A stretch of 64,000 nt of DNA, taken from NCBI RefSeq assembly GCF_000224145.3, contig NW_004190421.2:1-64000 (forward strand). The letters run 5' to 3'. The stretch is from Ciona intestinalis (lineage: Eukaryota; Chordata; Ascidiacea; Phlebobranchia; Cionidae). A program made the position numbers and the translations under genes. Of this stretch, positions 54,101 to 64,000 are shown in pieces. The notes beneath the pieces were generated by a model, which worked only from the letters and a program-made list of their open reading frames with translations, searched no databases and was not told where the DNA came from. Numbering within the stretch: the stretch's first letter is position 1; each line of letters starts with the position of its first letter.

Positions 54101-56462
54101 TTTCGCTTTCGCGTGCAACATTATAGCAATAGCATAAGGCTCGGCGCTCGGCCCGGATTTCAGCGTCAAAAAAAGGAGACGCTCGGTCACATCTCTAGTA
54201 TTTATGTTTATATAAAGTCTGTACAAGATGTTTATACGATATGCATATTACCTAGAATATATTTCTTATAAATATTTTCATCGTATAAATTTCCGCCAGC
54301 TTCGTCAAACGTATCCAAACCATGAACATGGAGATCTTATATCGATGATCGATGAACCGGAACTCGTCGAGTCTGATTCCTCGTCGGATGAAATCGATCA
54401 ACCCGAAAATGACGATTATTTCTTCTTACAACCAATCCCAACCAAAAAACGCCGATTCATGCTGCGGTAATTATATCATTATGTCTATGACATCATAATA
54501 TGTTATTTTAAATAGGCTTAGTTGTATTGTGACTGCATTATAATAAATATTATAAACATATTTTACTTGAATTATTTTATGAGTGCTGATTTTTAACGTC
54601 CCCTATATACCCCGCAGAATGTCAGGGGTCCAAAAGATTGATTCCGAGGAAAAACTGACGAACCGTTTAACTCGTGAGTCGCGCGAGGTTTGTGGATGCG
54701 ACTGCGTTGGTGTTTGTTCACCTGCTACCTGCCAATGCTCAATAGCTGGCATCCCTTGTCAGGTATCCTATGCTCCCTGTCGGGGTTGTATTTATAATGT
54801 GAAAACTATTAAAACTATACAAAGTTTATGAGACTGAACACCCATGTCATAACGACTGTCGTTGCCCCGCCATGCCAGGATAAATAGGTTACATACGTGA
54901 CAATAACCATCCACAATGACAACTTAAACCCCCCCTCCTCCAGGTGGATCGCGAATCTTTCCCGTGCGGGTGTTTGGAGTCCGGATGTTCCAACAATAGT
55001 GGAAGAGTTGAGTTTGACGCGAGTCGTGTCAGGAATCATTACCTCAAAACTATGGGGAGGCTGAGGATTGTCTCGTCGGGGATCTTACCACAAGGTGGGG
55101 TATAGAGTAATTAAAGGAAAAAACGGCCGAAAAAGTTATTAAGCAAATTTTTTTATATGAAAAAGTGCCGTACCGCAATGTGGTCTATAGACCAATGAGC
55201 GGGGGTATGAGTCAAAAAACTCGTCCGAAACTCTGGCTTCTATTCAGTGCATGATTCTTTCGAAAGTCAGCATTTTTCTGCTTCTGACTTCCGTCAGGAT
55301 AAATAAAAAATGTAAGGCTAAAAATATATAGACATTATTTATGTATATATGTTGCCCCAATAAGTCTGCTAACATATATATAGTCTGCTAACACTTGTAA
55401 TAAATTTCGCGAATGTGACCCTGATCTGGTGTTCATAGAGTTGAACGACTCTTGTGTAAAGAACTACAGTAAGGATTTGGTGCTACGAAATATGTAACAG
55501 ACAAAAATCAAGTCCAACCAATTGTAGAATTGAGATGTTTTGCCTAAATAGCATTGTCAGTCTCTTATTCAAATCAAGGGAAACACATTTCTATTTGAAT
55601 ACAACGCTGAGTTTTAGGCGAAATATAACTCGTTTATATTAAAGTAAAAACCAAGTCCCAACAATTTGTGTAAAAGATATTTATACGACCAGATACCTTG
55701 GCTGTTCCAACCACTGCATTATACTCCCCGTATGTGGAATCCATGATTATGACATCACAATCTCAAAACAATGGCCAAGTCAACCATCACAATTACACAC
55801 AAGGTAAACTTAAAAGATTTTTATATAATATATTTTTTCAAATATTTTTCAATTTTAGTTTTTTTTATTGTTTGCTGGTAATTAAAAGTCATTTAAGTTT
55901 ATGTTTATATAAATTCACATTAATTTTCATTTTTGAAAATTCTGCACAAAGTTTTGTTTTCACTTATTTTAGATTGTTTGTTCACTGATATGTAATGTTT
56001 GTATTGTATTTGTTTAAAGTTTATTAAAAAAATTAAGAATTCCGTTAAAAAATAAAATTAAAAAATTAAAAATTCCTAGATAAACATTGCCATCAAGTGG
56101 CAGAATCTTGGTCCAACCACACGGAGGAAGTAGAGAGTAACACGATACGCTTCACTGCCCCGGAAAATATCTCGTCACGATTTGAATCTCAGTTCTACGG
56201 CAGCACGCGCACCTCACCACTACAGGGCGGTAGTGAGCAACGAATGAAACTTGAACCAATAGCGAGCTTCCTTTCAACCACCAATCAGAAGCCAGCGTCA
56301 AACAACAAAGAGTTTATCCTTGACGTGATTGGACAACCAAGTCACACACAACCGACCAATCACGCGGCACCAAACGTCACATACTGTGGGGCGTCGCCCA
56401 CACAGGATTGCGCAATAGTGGGCGTGGCGTCCTCACAAAACCAAGATTCTGTCACAGCTTAA
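50564..56462 (+). CDS. CSRNP: CSRNP/AXUD1-type cysteine-serine-rich nuclear protein
   Basis: Exons 50564-51167, 51581-51637, 53355-53492, 53687-53817, 54300-54466, 54618-54762, 54944-55094, 55693-55803, 56080-56462 join in phase to 628 residues. Vertebrate CSRNP proteins are nuclear transcriptional activators, and AXUD1 is induced by Axin. The N-terminal 200 residues are acidic and serine-rich and end with the [16 protein letters not shown] motif. Then come the conserved [19 protein letters not shown] and [10 protein letters not shown] signature, a basic coiled segment, and a cysteine cluster ([20 protein letters not shown] with [12 protein letters not shown] and [14 protein letters not shown]). 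The C-terminal 160 residues are unrecognised. Only one family member is visible here; vertebrates have three. Confidence 0.93.
51581..51637 (+). CDS. CSRNP: CSRNP exon 2: short basic exon
   Basis: 57 nt between TTTTCCAG and GTAAGT, phase 1 on both sides. Encodes [23 protein letters not shown]-like residues may form a nuclear localisation signal. Confidence 0.82.
51790..53095 (+). repeat. 100-bp repeat family, largest array (about 13 units) in CSRNP intron 2
   Basis: About thirteen near-identical units. The last six form a higher-order pattern: a three-unit block marked by gttcagtttcatgcacctt and cgcttaccacttaccac recurs about 295 bp later. Confidence 0.93.
53095..53255. mobile_element. tRNA-like SINE fragment ending the CSRNP array
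   Basis: The last 100-bp unit breaks into tgaccactgggttggggcaa, gtcttgcccaaggacacata, then a tRNA-like end with aggcagggggcacgcc and aactgtgccagggca. Confidence 0.72.
53355..53492 (+). CDS. CSRNP: CSRNP exon 3: VxFxxVxxxxFPRxQ signature
   Basis: Encodes [20 protein letters not shown] and [19 protein letters not shown]. It matches [29 protein letters not shown] of CSRNP1. Phase 1 on both sides. Confidence 0.95.
53687..53817 (+). CDS. CSRNP: CSRNP exon 4: basic helical segment
   Basis: Encodes [20 protein letters not shown] and a following [15 protein letters not shown], matching YTLSEFAQEQARSRREKLRQRLKEE. Phase 1 in, phase 0 out. Confidence 0.92.
54300..54466 (+). CDS. CSRNP: CSRNP exon 5: acidic linker and FLQP motif
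   Basis: Encodes [20 protein letters not shown] and [17 protein letters not shown]. It matches the EEEIFLQPYP region of vertebrate CSRNP. Phase 0 in, phase 2 out. Confidence 0.9.
54618..54762 (+). CDS. CSRNP: CSRNP exon 6: cysteine cluster, part 1
   Basis: Encodes [14 protein letters not shown] then [20 protein letters not shown], matching RIDKEEKRELQALRKSRLDCGC...CSLAGIKCQ. Phase 2 in, phase 0 out. Confidence 0.95.
54830..54900 (-). repeat. 100-bp repeat family, partial, in CSRNP intron 6
   Basis: Partial reverse unit between the two halves of the cysteine cluster. Confidence 0.75.
54944..55094 (+). CDS. CSRNP: CSRNP exon 7: cysteine cluster, part 2
   Basis: Encodes [20 protein letters not shown] then [14 protein letters not shown], matching [29 protein letters not shown]. 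Phase 0 in, phase 1 out. Confidence 0.95.
55693..55803 (+). CDS. CSRNP: CSRNP exon 8
   Basis: Phase-1 exon encoding [15 protein letters not shown] and [14 protein letters not shown]. No recognised domain. Supported by splice signals and phase only. Confidence 0.75.
56080..56462 (+). CDS. CSRNP: CSRNP last exon
   Basis: CCTAG acceptor, phase 1. Begins [13 protein letters not shown], is rich in Ser, Thr, Asn and Gln, and ends NQDSVTA with TAA. No recognised domain. Confidence 0.8.
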
Positions 56463-57044
56463 ACAACATTAAGTAAACCAAGGACATTATATTTATATTT
56501 TGATCTTTCAGTGAGGATTTCCTGAACAACATATTCCGACTGAGTTTTACTCAGATAAGGACAACCTATATAGGCCGTTGTACGTGGAAAAGTCGTCAGA
56601 AAATTTCATGCAGAGAAGCCGCACTACAAGTAAAAGATGACAACCACACTATATAAGTTTCTTGTATAAGGGTTTTGTTCACAAATAATGCCCCCATATT
56701 TTCCACACATGACGCACACAATGCTTCAGCAGGGGGGCTGAACTTGACCTTTACTCGAATTGTTGGATTGATACCACGGATGCATAAAAACTAAAAACTT
56801 CAAACATTTTACAAGATAAACACCACTAAAGCAAAATACATTAAATATATTAGTGATGTGACGTACATTTCCCAGTAATGAGAAAATAGACAACATTTTC
56901 GAGTGGGGAGCAAAATGTTGTTACTTTATGATATCTATGTTATTCAAATGCAGTATACACACTTTGTGTGATGTCATAGTAGTGTATTATTTCATCATCG
57001 GTACTTCTGCAGATACAGGTTGCAACCATTAGCAATGCTACAAA

Positions 57045-57161
57045 CAGTGGCGTAACCAGAAACATAATAAGGAATAGGTTTAAACAAAAATTTTAACAAG
57101 TTGTTTTTGTTTAAATTTTGGGGGTGCCGAACTCCCAACCTCCCCCCTGGTTGCGCCACTG
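57045..57161. mobile_element. hAT-like MITE
   Basis: Terminal repeats CAGTGGCGTAACCAG and CTGGTTGCGCCACTG (14 of 15 match), 117 bp in all. The flanks gctacaaa and (g)ctacata look like an imperfect 8-bp target duplication, as for hAT elements. Confidence 0.75.
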
Positions 57162-57737
57162 CTACATACCTGTGAAACAAAATGCCTCTTTTTGTATTCT
57201 TTTTATGCTTAGGACATTTTCCTTTGTTTGTTTATTTGACAGACATTCATATTTATTAGGAAATTTGGTTCTGTAAAAATTAGTAAAATTTTGATTTTCA
57301 AATGTTTTTTTATACAACAAGTTTTAGGTCAAATTTTTGCACAGATTTACATTAAGTGCTAACTACTCAACTAATTGTATTTTTTAGCTACTTTGGTTAA
57401 AACCAGTTAAAAAAATAAATTGAAATTTCGTTTTTAAGAAAACAATTTTTTTTTGGAAATTGAAATATTTCGAAAACCTTTTTGCATAAGATAAAGTAGA
57501 AAATAAAAATGATGAAATTGATGTTTTGAGTTTGTGGTGGTTACTTAACTACACGTGTTATTTATTTTAGGTTTTGTGACTTATTTAAAATAAATTTTAA
57601 GATCGGGAAATTTTTTGTGTTTTATTAAAATTTTATTTTACCAAAATTAGTTTGCATAAGTGACCAAAATTGTGGTTTATTTCCAAAAATTTCTAATTCT
57701 ATTTCAATTGTGTATAAACGTGTAATATCGTTAATGC

Positions 57738-58125
57738 ATGTAGTAGGGTGGGGAAAGATGGGATACTTTTTCATTCTTTTTTCTTGTCCCATTTGGTGGT
57801 AAATAAAGAACATTCAAGGAATTATAAAACCATATCTTCACGACTCCCATAGACCGTTGTTAATTGTTTAAAACACGATCAGGATATTTGAATAATTATG
57901 TGTTCAAAGTGTTCCATCTCTTTCCAAAGTACTGTATGTACAGTAGGGTGGGGTAAGATGGAACACATTTTTCTCTTCACGTTCGAAAGTAAGCAAAGAC
58001 GTTTACAAAACTATATAACCGTATCGACATTTAAATGGCGTTGGTAAATGTTAAAAACCCTGTTAGAAAATATATGGGATTAAGGTGCTAACGGTATCCC
58101 ATCTTGCCCCTCAGTATACTAATAA
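57738..58125. mobile_element. Two adjacent TA-flanked MITEs
   Basis: Copies at about 57738-57940 and 57942-58125, the second with catcttgcccctcagtatac at its end. Confidence 0.78.
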
Positions 58126-59599
58126 TCAAACGGTAAATTATAGGCAACTAAACACAAGAGTGTGCACTGATGCGTGTAGATTGCCTTCTTCTTACCGTTT
58201 TTATAAGAAGAGAACGTCCTGTGTGTCCTCGCTTTGCAACTCACAATAACGAACAGTTGTATTAATATAAACTAGATTGCCAAATCGATATTTGTATATT
58301 CATATGTAGCGATGCTTCGTGGTATCATGTCACTCAAATTCAACTGTACCAAGTATTGAACCCAGTGTTCATTACATTCATCGCTATTCATTACGCCGAT
58401 TCGTCTGACACTTTTCCTTCGAACTATTTCTCAACTGCTACATACTGTTGTATCGTTGCCATTCGACAAAAATGGATCTATATGGCCACTGACGTGCTCA
58501 ACAACTGTTCGACAAAAAGGGATCTATGACTACTTTCGTGCCCAATAAGCCTATATACTATTATCCCAGAAATAAAAAAGAGTAGAACGCGCAACTTTCC
58601 AAAACCGTGATATATTCTTTTTTATATTCACGTGACCGTCAACTTCGTCCCCATTTCGCTTGGTCTCCGTTGTAAAAGATAGGCGCATAGTGATTTTAGG
58701 AGGTTTTAGCTGTTTATTTTAAAAACTACACTAAATATTCCAGTTTATTAGGCTAGTTTAGTTATTTAGTAGGTTAACGCTTACACTTTAGCGCTTGTTT
58801 AGGAAAATTAAATATCTTATAAATTTAATTAAAAACGTTCAAACAAACGGTTTGTTAGAAATATATACATGTTTGGAAATAGTTATTTTTCCCTATAAAC
58901 TTAAATTAAATAAAAAAAACGAAGAAAAACTACATAAGATGCCCTGGCTTCCATTGACTACTTTAGTAAACGGGAACGACCCGCGAAAGAGAGAGTGTAT
59001 CAGCTCTCTCCTTTACCGACATTAGAGATGCGCCTTCTATTCTTTTTTTTTTCTTAATATACGTAAATAACACGAAATAATACTGTACGCTTTGAAAATT
59101 AAGTCTAAACATTCTTTTCCTTGCCCTACTGCTATAGTTTTTAACATGTTACCTATACATTATGTTATTGCATAACAATTGGTATTGTTCGAACTTCAAT
59201 GGATAAATATTGTATCCTACAAATGTATATGAACATGTAATAAAATTTGATAATAACTATTGATAGAGTTTTTATTTTTGCTCCGAATTGGGTAGCCTAT
59301 ATACTCTGTTTTTGGCACAAACCACTTCTTATAAATTATCACCAAGTGCAAATTTTATGACCAAATTTTGAATATATTTTCAAAATATTATATTTTTATT
59401 ATATCAGTATCTTTTAGTTGAAAACCCCCTGAGGTATAAATTACCAAATTAAAAGCAAATCTTTAAAAGTTTTGCAATGAAAACATACAAAACTACAATG
59501 TGGGGGGAAGATGGGACTCTAAATTAAAATATATTTACATTAGCAGTATTCTGCAACTTGTAGTTAACCTACCAAATTTAACAGGCTGTGCTAGTTTCA

Positions 59600-60008
59600 T
59601 TTAATGCGGCTAAATTTATATATATTTTCCAAAGATTGTTTGGTAAGGTAAATTGAAGCTGTTTTAAACCATCCCACAAAAAGGAAAACACAAACAAAAC
59701 GTAACAAGTTCGTTTAAACCCATTACCAAAGTCACCGCTTTTGCTCGATTTTGGACACACAAAGGCGGCAGATGGACTACTTGGTGTTTTTACGACTCTG
59801 ATGAAAACCAGAGTCGTAAAAACACCGAATAGTCCAACTGCCGTCTTTGTGTGTTCAAAATAGAGCAAAAGCGGTGACTTTCGCAATGAATTTAAACGAA
59901 CTTGTTGAGTTTTATTTGCGATTTCCTTTTGTGGAAAGGCGTAAACAGCTTCTATTTACATTACCAAACATTTTTTTGAAAAAATGTATAAATTTACCCC
60001 CATTAAAT
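59600..60008. repeat. Large near-perfect palindrome, about 200-bp arms
   Basis: Arms meet at tacgactctg / atgaaaac / cagagtcgta, with the loop at 59801-59808. Outward, cgcttttgctc, aagttcgtttaaac and ggtaaattgaagctgttt are each mirrored on the other side. No coding frame. It may be a hairpin-type nonautonomous element or a tail-to-tail insertion. Confidence 0.88.
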
Positions 60009-61074
60009 GACTAAAATGTCACAAATCAACCACTTCTAATTCCATTTTTTGACTTTTTTTGATACAGAAAACAAATAACACTTGTTTTTTACACTTTTCA
60101 ACCTTTAAATTTGTTTTTAGACTGAAGTTTTTCTCTAATTTACCGAAAAACATGCATTTTCCCTATACCTACTGTGTTATTTTGGACCCAAATTGCCGTT
60201 CAATTTGTCTTTTACGTAACAATGGGTTGGTCTACTCGGTATTTCTATGGCTCTGATGAAAAACGTGCCCATTAGAGCTAAGCTCTCTTCTAATATAAAA
60301 TGATGATTATCGGATATCTATGTTTACTTTTTCTCAAACTTTATCACGTGTTTATTCGCAGTGATTTCAGTTAAATTTATTTTTATTTAAAATTAACAAA
60401 AATACATTTAGGGTCAAGCGATATTATTATCACTGCCAATCTAAACATATTTCCCAATACCAAACATCCTTTTTATAGAAGTTTGAAAATTTTTAAACAT
60501 TTTTCGGATATTTTAAAAATGGTTGCGCAGCACTGGTGGCGGAAGTGGCACAGGCGTTGCCGCCGCGTTTTTATTTCGCGATCGTCAAATTGGGCGAAGT
60601 CGAGATAATTTGTTACTGTTTATGACGTGTTTAATATTCGATTGTTGGAAACAGCGAGATATTTTTAAATTTATTAACCGCGATTTTTGCGGCGACCAGT
60701 AAGGCTTAACATGGCGTTTTATTTAATAATATACAAAGAATACTCGTGAAGTGATGTCCGATTCGCATTTATTCCTTATAAGGTCCTTATATAAGTTTGC
60801 TATATGATTGTTTTCGTTTTTATGATATATATATATAATATCATTACCAAGTTTAGATTTAGCCACATATGTTTAGAAGTCAGACGAAGCGTGGCAAATA
60901 ATAAGCAATGACGAATCGCGTTCGTATTTCCAAATTAGGAAATCTTACTTCATCAGATACAGTTCTAGTTTTGTTTAATTAATTAACGAGTTGAAAAATT
61001 ATTTCGTGCATAACCGAAAATTTGAACAAAAAGTTTGTAAACAAAATCGTGAAAAATGCAGCTTATCATTTCAG

Positions 61075-61152
61075 ACACTGATGATGTCATAAATTAATGA
61101 TGTCAGACACTGATGATGTCATAAACTAATGATGTCAGACACTGATGATGTC
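61075..61152. repeat. Tandem gatgtca repeat
   Basis: Three copies of gacactgatgatgtcat, separated by aaattaatgatgtca-like spacers, about 680 bp upstream of the profilin-like gene. Confidence 0.85.
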
Positions 61153-61829
61153 ATTTTTTATTTCCTTTCTGTTTTGTGGTGTTAAAACAAAAGTAACATG
61201 TTGTACCAAATAAACCGAAAAATATAATTTTACATTTATGTCCGGTAACAAAACGAAATATAAATTAATGTCCCTAGAACCAGCGAAAAGAGCGTATATA
61301 ACCTAGGAAAGATGATTTCACTAATGTTGTGTATAATATGTATATAAAAGTGGTTTTAGTATTTTGGCAATTTGTATTGCACTTTTTAAAACTTTGTGGT
61401 GTTGTTTGCGTATTTCAAAAATTTTAAGTTTAAATAATTACGCCACCTAGCGGAAATTGTGTACCTATTCTTCCCCTGGTCGTATGTGTAAAACACTCGT
61501 ACTGAAAAACAATTGTGACTTAGCCCCTGCAGAGTACGGCAGTCCCTGATAAGGTCTCGCCAATGCAAGACAGTTATTTTTCGTATGCGCGCGCTATCAT
61601 TAAAATCGGGATTGCAGAGCATGTACATTTCCAAGCCATGTTAGGAAATCTTACCTAAAGTATTTTTTCCATTTTTTTTAAATTGGTGTTCGTGTGAACA
61701 AAATCGCTCGTGCACCCGCCATACTCTCCAGACTCGACTAAATGAATTTCAAACTGAAGCGTTAACACCAACACATTTTCCCCACAGTTTTAAATTTTAT
61801 TTCTAAAATATTTGTCAAGTGTTATCAAA

Positions 61830-62276
61830 ATGAGTTGGTCGGCTACCTTTATGCCTTTGATCACAGCCATCCACCCCAATGTGAAGTGTATGTGGGCGAG
61901 AGATTTGGCAGGCAACAGTCACATGGCTTGCGTGGGGAGCGTTGATGGTTCTGGCACCCCGGCCGAAATACCAGAAAGCCAGAGATCTTGCTTCGATGCG
62001 CCTACTAAAGCAGAATTGGATGTAATCGTAAAATCCGCTGCAACGGAAGTCCCCATATCAACTGGAGCCACCATTGGTGGCGCCGGGTACATGTGTGTTT
62101 ATAATGTTGATAACATGGTTGGGTTCGCCAAAAAAGGAGACAGCAACACGCAGGTTGTGGTTGCCGTGTTCAAAACCATTGCTGTGTTCGCGTATGGATC
62201 TCCTGGAATAAAAGTTAACCAGATAGTTGGCCATCTATCTGCAACCAAAAAATACTTTGATGGAATCAACTACTAA
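61830..62276 (+). CDS. Profilin-like actin-monomer-binding protein, intronless
   Basis: 148 residues in a single exon. Profilins bind G-actin and poly-proline and regulate actin assembly in the cytosol. The N-terminus MSWSATFMPLI fits the profilin SW-x-x-Y/F start. TIGGAGYMCVYNVDNMVGFA and KKGDSNTQVVVAVFKTIAVF match the GGTKYM...GRKGxGGVVVxKT core. The C-terminus ATKKYFDGINY is profilin-like. The middle is divergent, so the paralogue cannot be named. The start ATG follows tatcaaa, and no intron is needed anywhere in the frame. Confidence 0.82.
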   Translation: MSWSATFMPLITAIHPNVKCMWARDLAGNSHMACVGSVDGSGTPAEIPESQRSCFDAPTKAELDVIVKSAATEVPISTGATIGGAGYMCVYNVDNMVGFAKKGDSNTQVVVAVFKTIAVFAYGSPGIKVNQIVGHLSATKKYFDGINY

Positions 62277-62592
62277 CATTGCAATGTGTATGATTGGAAG
62301 AACATCCTAAGAATAATTCGTATCAACGACAACAATTTGGACTCGAATTGAATTATCTATTTCTGTAAATGTGTTGACGTTATTTCATATTTAAAACATT
62401 ATGGTACATTTGTTACTCGAACTTTAACGCCGCATGCTTAATCTGCTTATAATTAAACCCATGTACATATTTAATTGCAATAGTAGCAAAAGTTTGGAAA
62501 ATTTGGAATATATACCCTGCATGTGCTTAATGTCATTCCATGTATTTAACCCATAGCTCTTTGAAATCATAATATAGACTTGTGACATCATA

Positions 62593-63030
62593 ATGGCTGA
62601 TTCAGGATCTGACTCTGATGTGGAACCAACTGTGGCTGATGATGTCGTCCTTACTAAATATAAGATGGCTGGTTCCATGGCTGACAGTGAGTATTCTAGC
62701 TCTATTTAGTCTTATTACAAAGAGAAACAAACAAAGAAATATCTACACCCAGCGTTGTTCAGCGCAGGTCAGCGTAGATATTTCTTTGTTTGTTCTTTTA
62801 AGTGGCGTTTACACTACAGCGTAGTTCGCCTCGGTGTAAAAATATATAAATTAAAAATGATAGCATAAACATAATTCCGAAATAAATGGATATTCCTCCA
62901 GATGTGATGAAGAAGTTGATCGCAAAGTGCGTGGCGGGTGTTTCTGTGCTGGAGTTGTGCAAACTTGGCGATAAACTTATTGTGGAGGAAACATCTGCTG
63001 TGTTTAAGAAGGAAAAGGAATTGTTAAAAG
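62593..63030 (+). CDS. PA2G4: PA2G4/EBP1 (proliferation-associated 2G4), first two exons, partial
   Basis: EBP1 has a methionine-aminopeptidase fold without activity and works in ribosome biogenesis, translation and ErbB3 signalling. Exon 62593-62686 encodes MADSGSDSDVEPTVADDVV with LTKYKMAGSMADS, matching IAEDLVVTKYKMGGDIAN. Exon 62902-63030 encodes AGVSVLELCKLGDKLIVEE then TSAVFKKEKELLK, matching [33 protein letters not shown]. Both junctions are in phase 1. The gene continues beyond the right edge; no third exon is visible up to 64000. A palindromic MITE lies in intron 1. Confidence 0.93.
62725..62845. mobile_element. Palindromic MITE in PA2G4 intron 1
   Basis: One full copy, 39 bp after exon 1. 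Confidence 0.8.
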
Positions 63031-64000
63031 GTTTGAATAAATGTAACTTATTTATCCTCGCATGACAGTCATTATTGTGAAGTCAGTAGTTAAGTTTGTT
63101 AAGAGACACAAGCATATGTTTAGAATGAATGACCAACAAGGTCAGACAGGAAAAGGAAGAAGGCAAAATCACTGAGGCAGAACATAATGCACATGATTGG
63201 GGAGGGGCACCACACAAACAAATTAGATACAATAGGAACTAAAACAATGATAACTTACCATGTATGTAACTTATTTATTCTCGCATGGCGGGGCAACGAC
63301 AGTCGTTATAACACAGGTGTTCTGTTTCATACACCTCGTGCCCGCTTACAAGTTACCACGTATGTAACTTATTTATCTTCGCATGACGGGGCAACCACAG
63401 TCGTTATAACACGGATGTTCTGTTTCATACACCTCGTGCCTGCTTACAAGTTACCACGTATGTAACTTATTTATCCTCGCATGGCGGGGCAACGAGAGTC
63501 GTTATAACACGGGTGTTCTGTTTCATACACCTCGTGCCCGCTTACAAGTTACCACATATGTAACTTATTTATCCTCGCATGACGGGCAACGACAGTCGTT
63601 ATAACACGAGTGTTCTGTTTTAAACACCTCCTGCATCTTCGTGGGTAATTGATTTTCTGTATGACAATTTAGACAACCCATTTGCAGTCTTTTAATTTCA
63701 CGGAAGCTAAAGCTTCGGCAAAGTGAAAGACGGCAGCTTTTTCAAGCTTCTGTACTTTCATAGAAGCTATTTAACTCATAGAAGCATAGGCCGTGCCTCT
63801 CTCCTAATTGCGTGCAGATCGTGCTTAAAAGCATTCTCTTGTTTTTATAAAAGATTGGGCGACCCCCCTCCCTATGATTGGACCCGCCTATGAATATTAT
63901 TTTTAAAAATTAAAACATTAAATTTTTCCTTTTTTTGTAAAACTAGAATCCCTTCTTTTAAAAAAATAGTAAAGCAGTTGTATTATTGTAGTTTAAAACC
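63031..64000. other. PA2G4: PA2G4 intron 2 (to window edge)
   Basis: Contains about six units of the 100-bp repeat (63040-63640) and AT-rich sequence after it. No exon was recognised. Confidence 0.7.
63040..63640 (+). repeat. 100-bp repeat family, about 6 units in PA2G4 intron 2
   Basis: Near-consensus units starting 10 bp after exon 2. Confidence 0.92.

Larger units (their letters stand above)
56463..61829. other. Intergenic region CSRNP to profilin-like gene
   Basis: Holds a hAT-like MITE (57045-57161), two TA-flanked MITEs (57738-58125), a large palindrome (about 59600-60008) and a short tandem repeat (61075-61152). The remainder is AT-rich, with a CG-richer patch at about 60530-60620. 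No protein gene was recognised. Confidence 0.65.

Overview
The window is nuclear DNA from an invertebrate chordate. It is most likely an ascidian of the genus Ciona. The inference rests on AT-rich compact introns, very dense short dispersed repeats, abundant TGACGTCA words and the gene content. The species was not checked by any search. Four assembly gaps (runs of N) lie at 1033-1157, 2076-2333, 8042-8166 and 22947-23419.

Five protein genes can be assembled by joining exons at consensus splice sites with matching phases. (1) RECK, minus strand, 28950 down to 3495: 18 visible exons from signal peptide to GPI-anchor tail. About 170 residues of the middle are missing beside the gap at 8042-8166. 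(2) BCL11 (single BCL11A/B-type zinc-finger factor), plus strand, 31182 to 47048: about 1005 residues, with a possible second first exon at 36964-37447. (3) CSRNP/AXUD1-type nuclear factor, plus strand, 50564-56462: nine coding exons, 628 residues. (4) An intronless profilin-like gene, 61830-62276. (5) The first two exons of PA2G4/EBP1, from 62593, running off the right edge. RECK and BCL11 are divergently arranged with about 2.2 kb between their start codons. A further minus-strand exon with an 8-residue repeat may lie at the left edge (893-1032).

RNA genes are a tRNA-Pro(TGG) in a RECK intron, a mutated second copy of it between RECK and BCL11, and an intron-containing tRNA-Ile(TAT) between BCL11 and CSRNP.

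The rest is introns and intergenic DNA filled with repeats. These include a roughly 100-bp dispersed/tandem family, a 71-bp minisatellite family, a 97-bp array, 16-, 20-, 24- and 91-bp arrays, TA-flanked MITEs with GGGTGGGG termini, palindromic MITEs with a CTTTGTTTGTTC motif, an approximately 90-bp short element, tRNA-like SINE fragments and one large near-perfect palindrome. Most short open frames in the window are translations of these repeats.

Points most worth a second look are: the two phase-compatible BCL11 first exons that both carry an RRKQ motif; the BCL11 central finger pair rebuilt as a four-cysteine module; RECK splice sites embedded in TGACGTCA palindromes; a 20-bp-phased TGACGTCA array next to a RECK donor; and inverted 71-bp arrays flanking the BCL11 exon that completes the N-terminal zinc finger.
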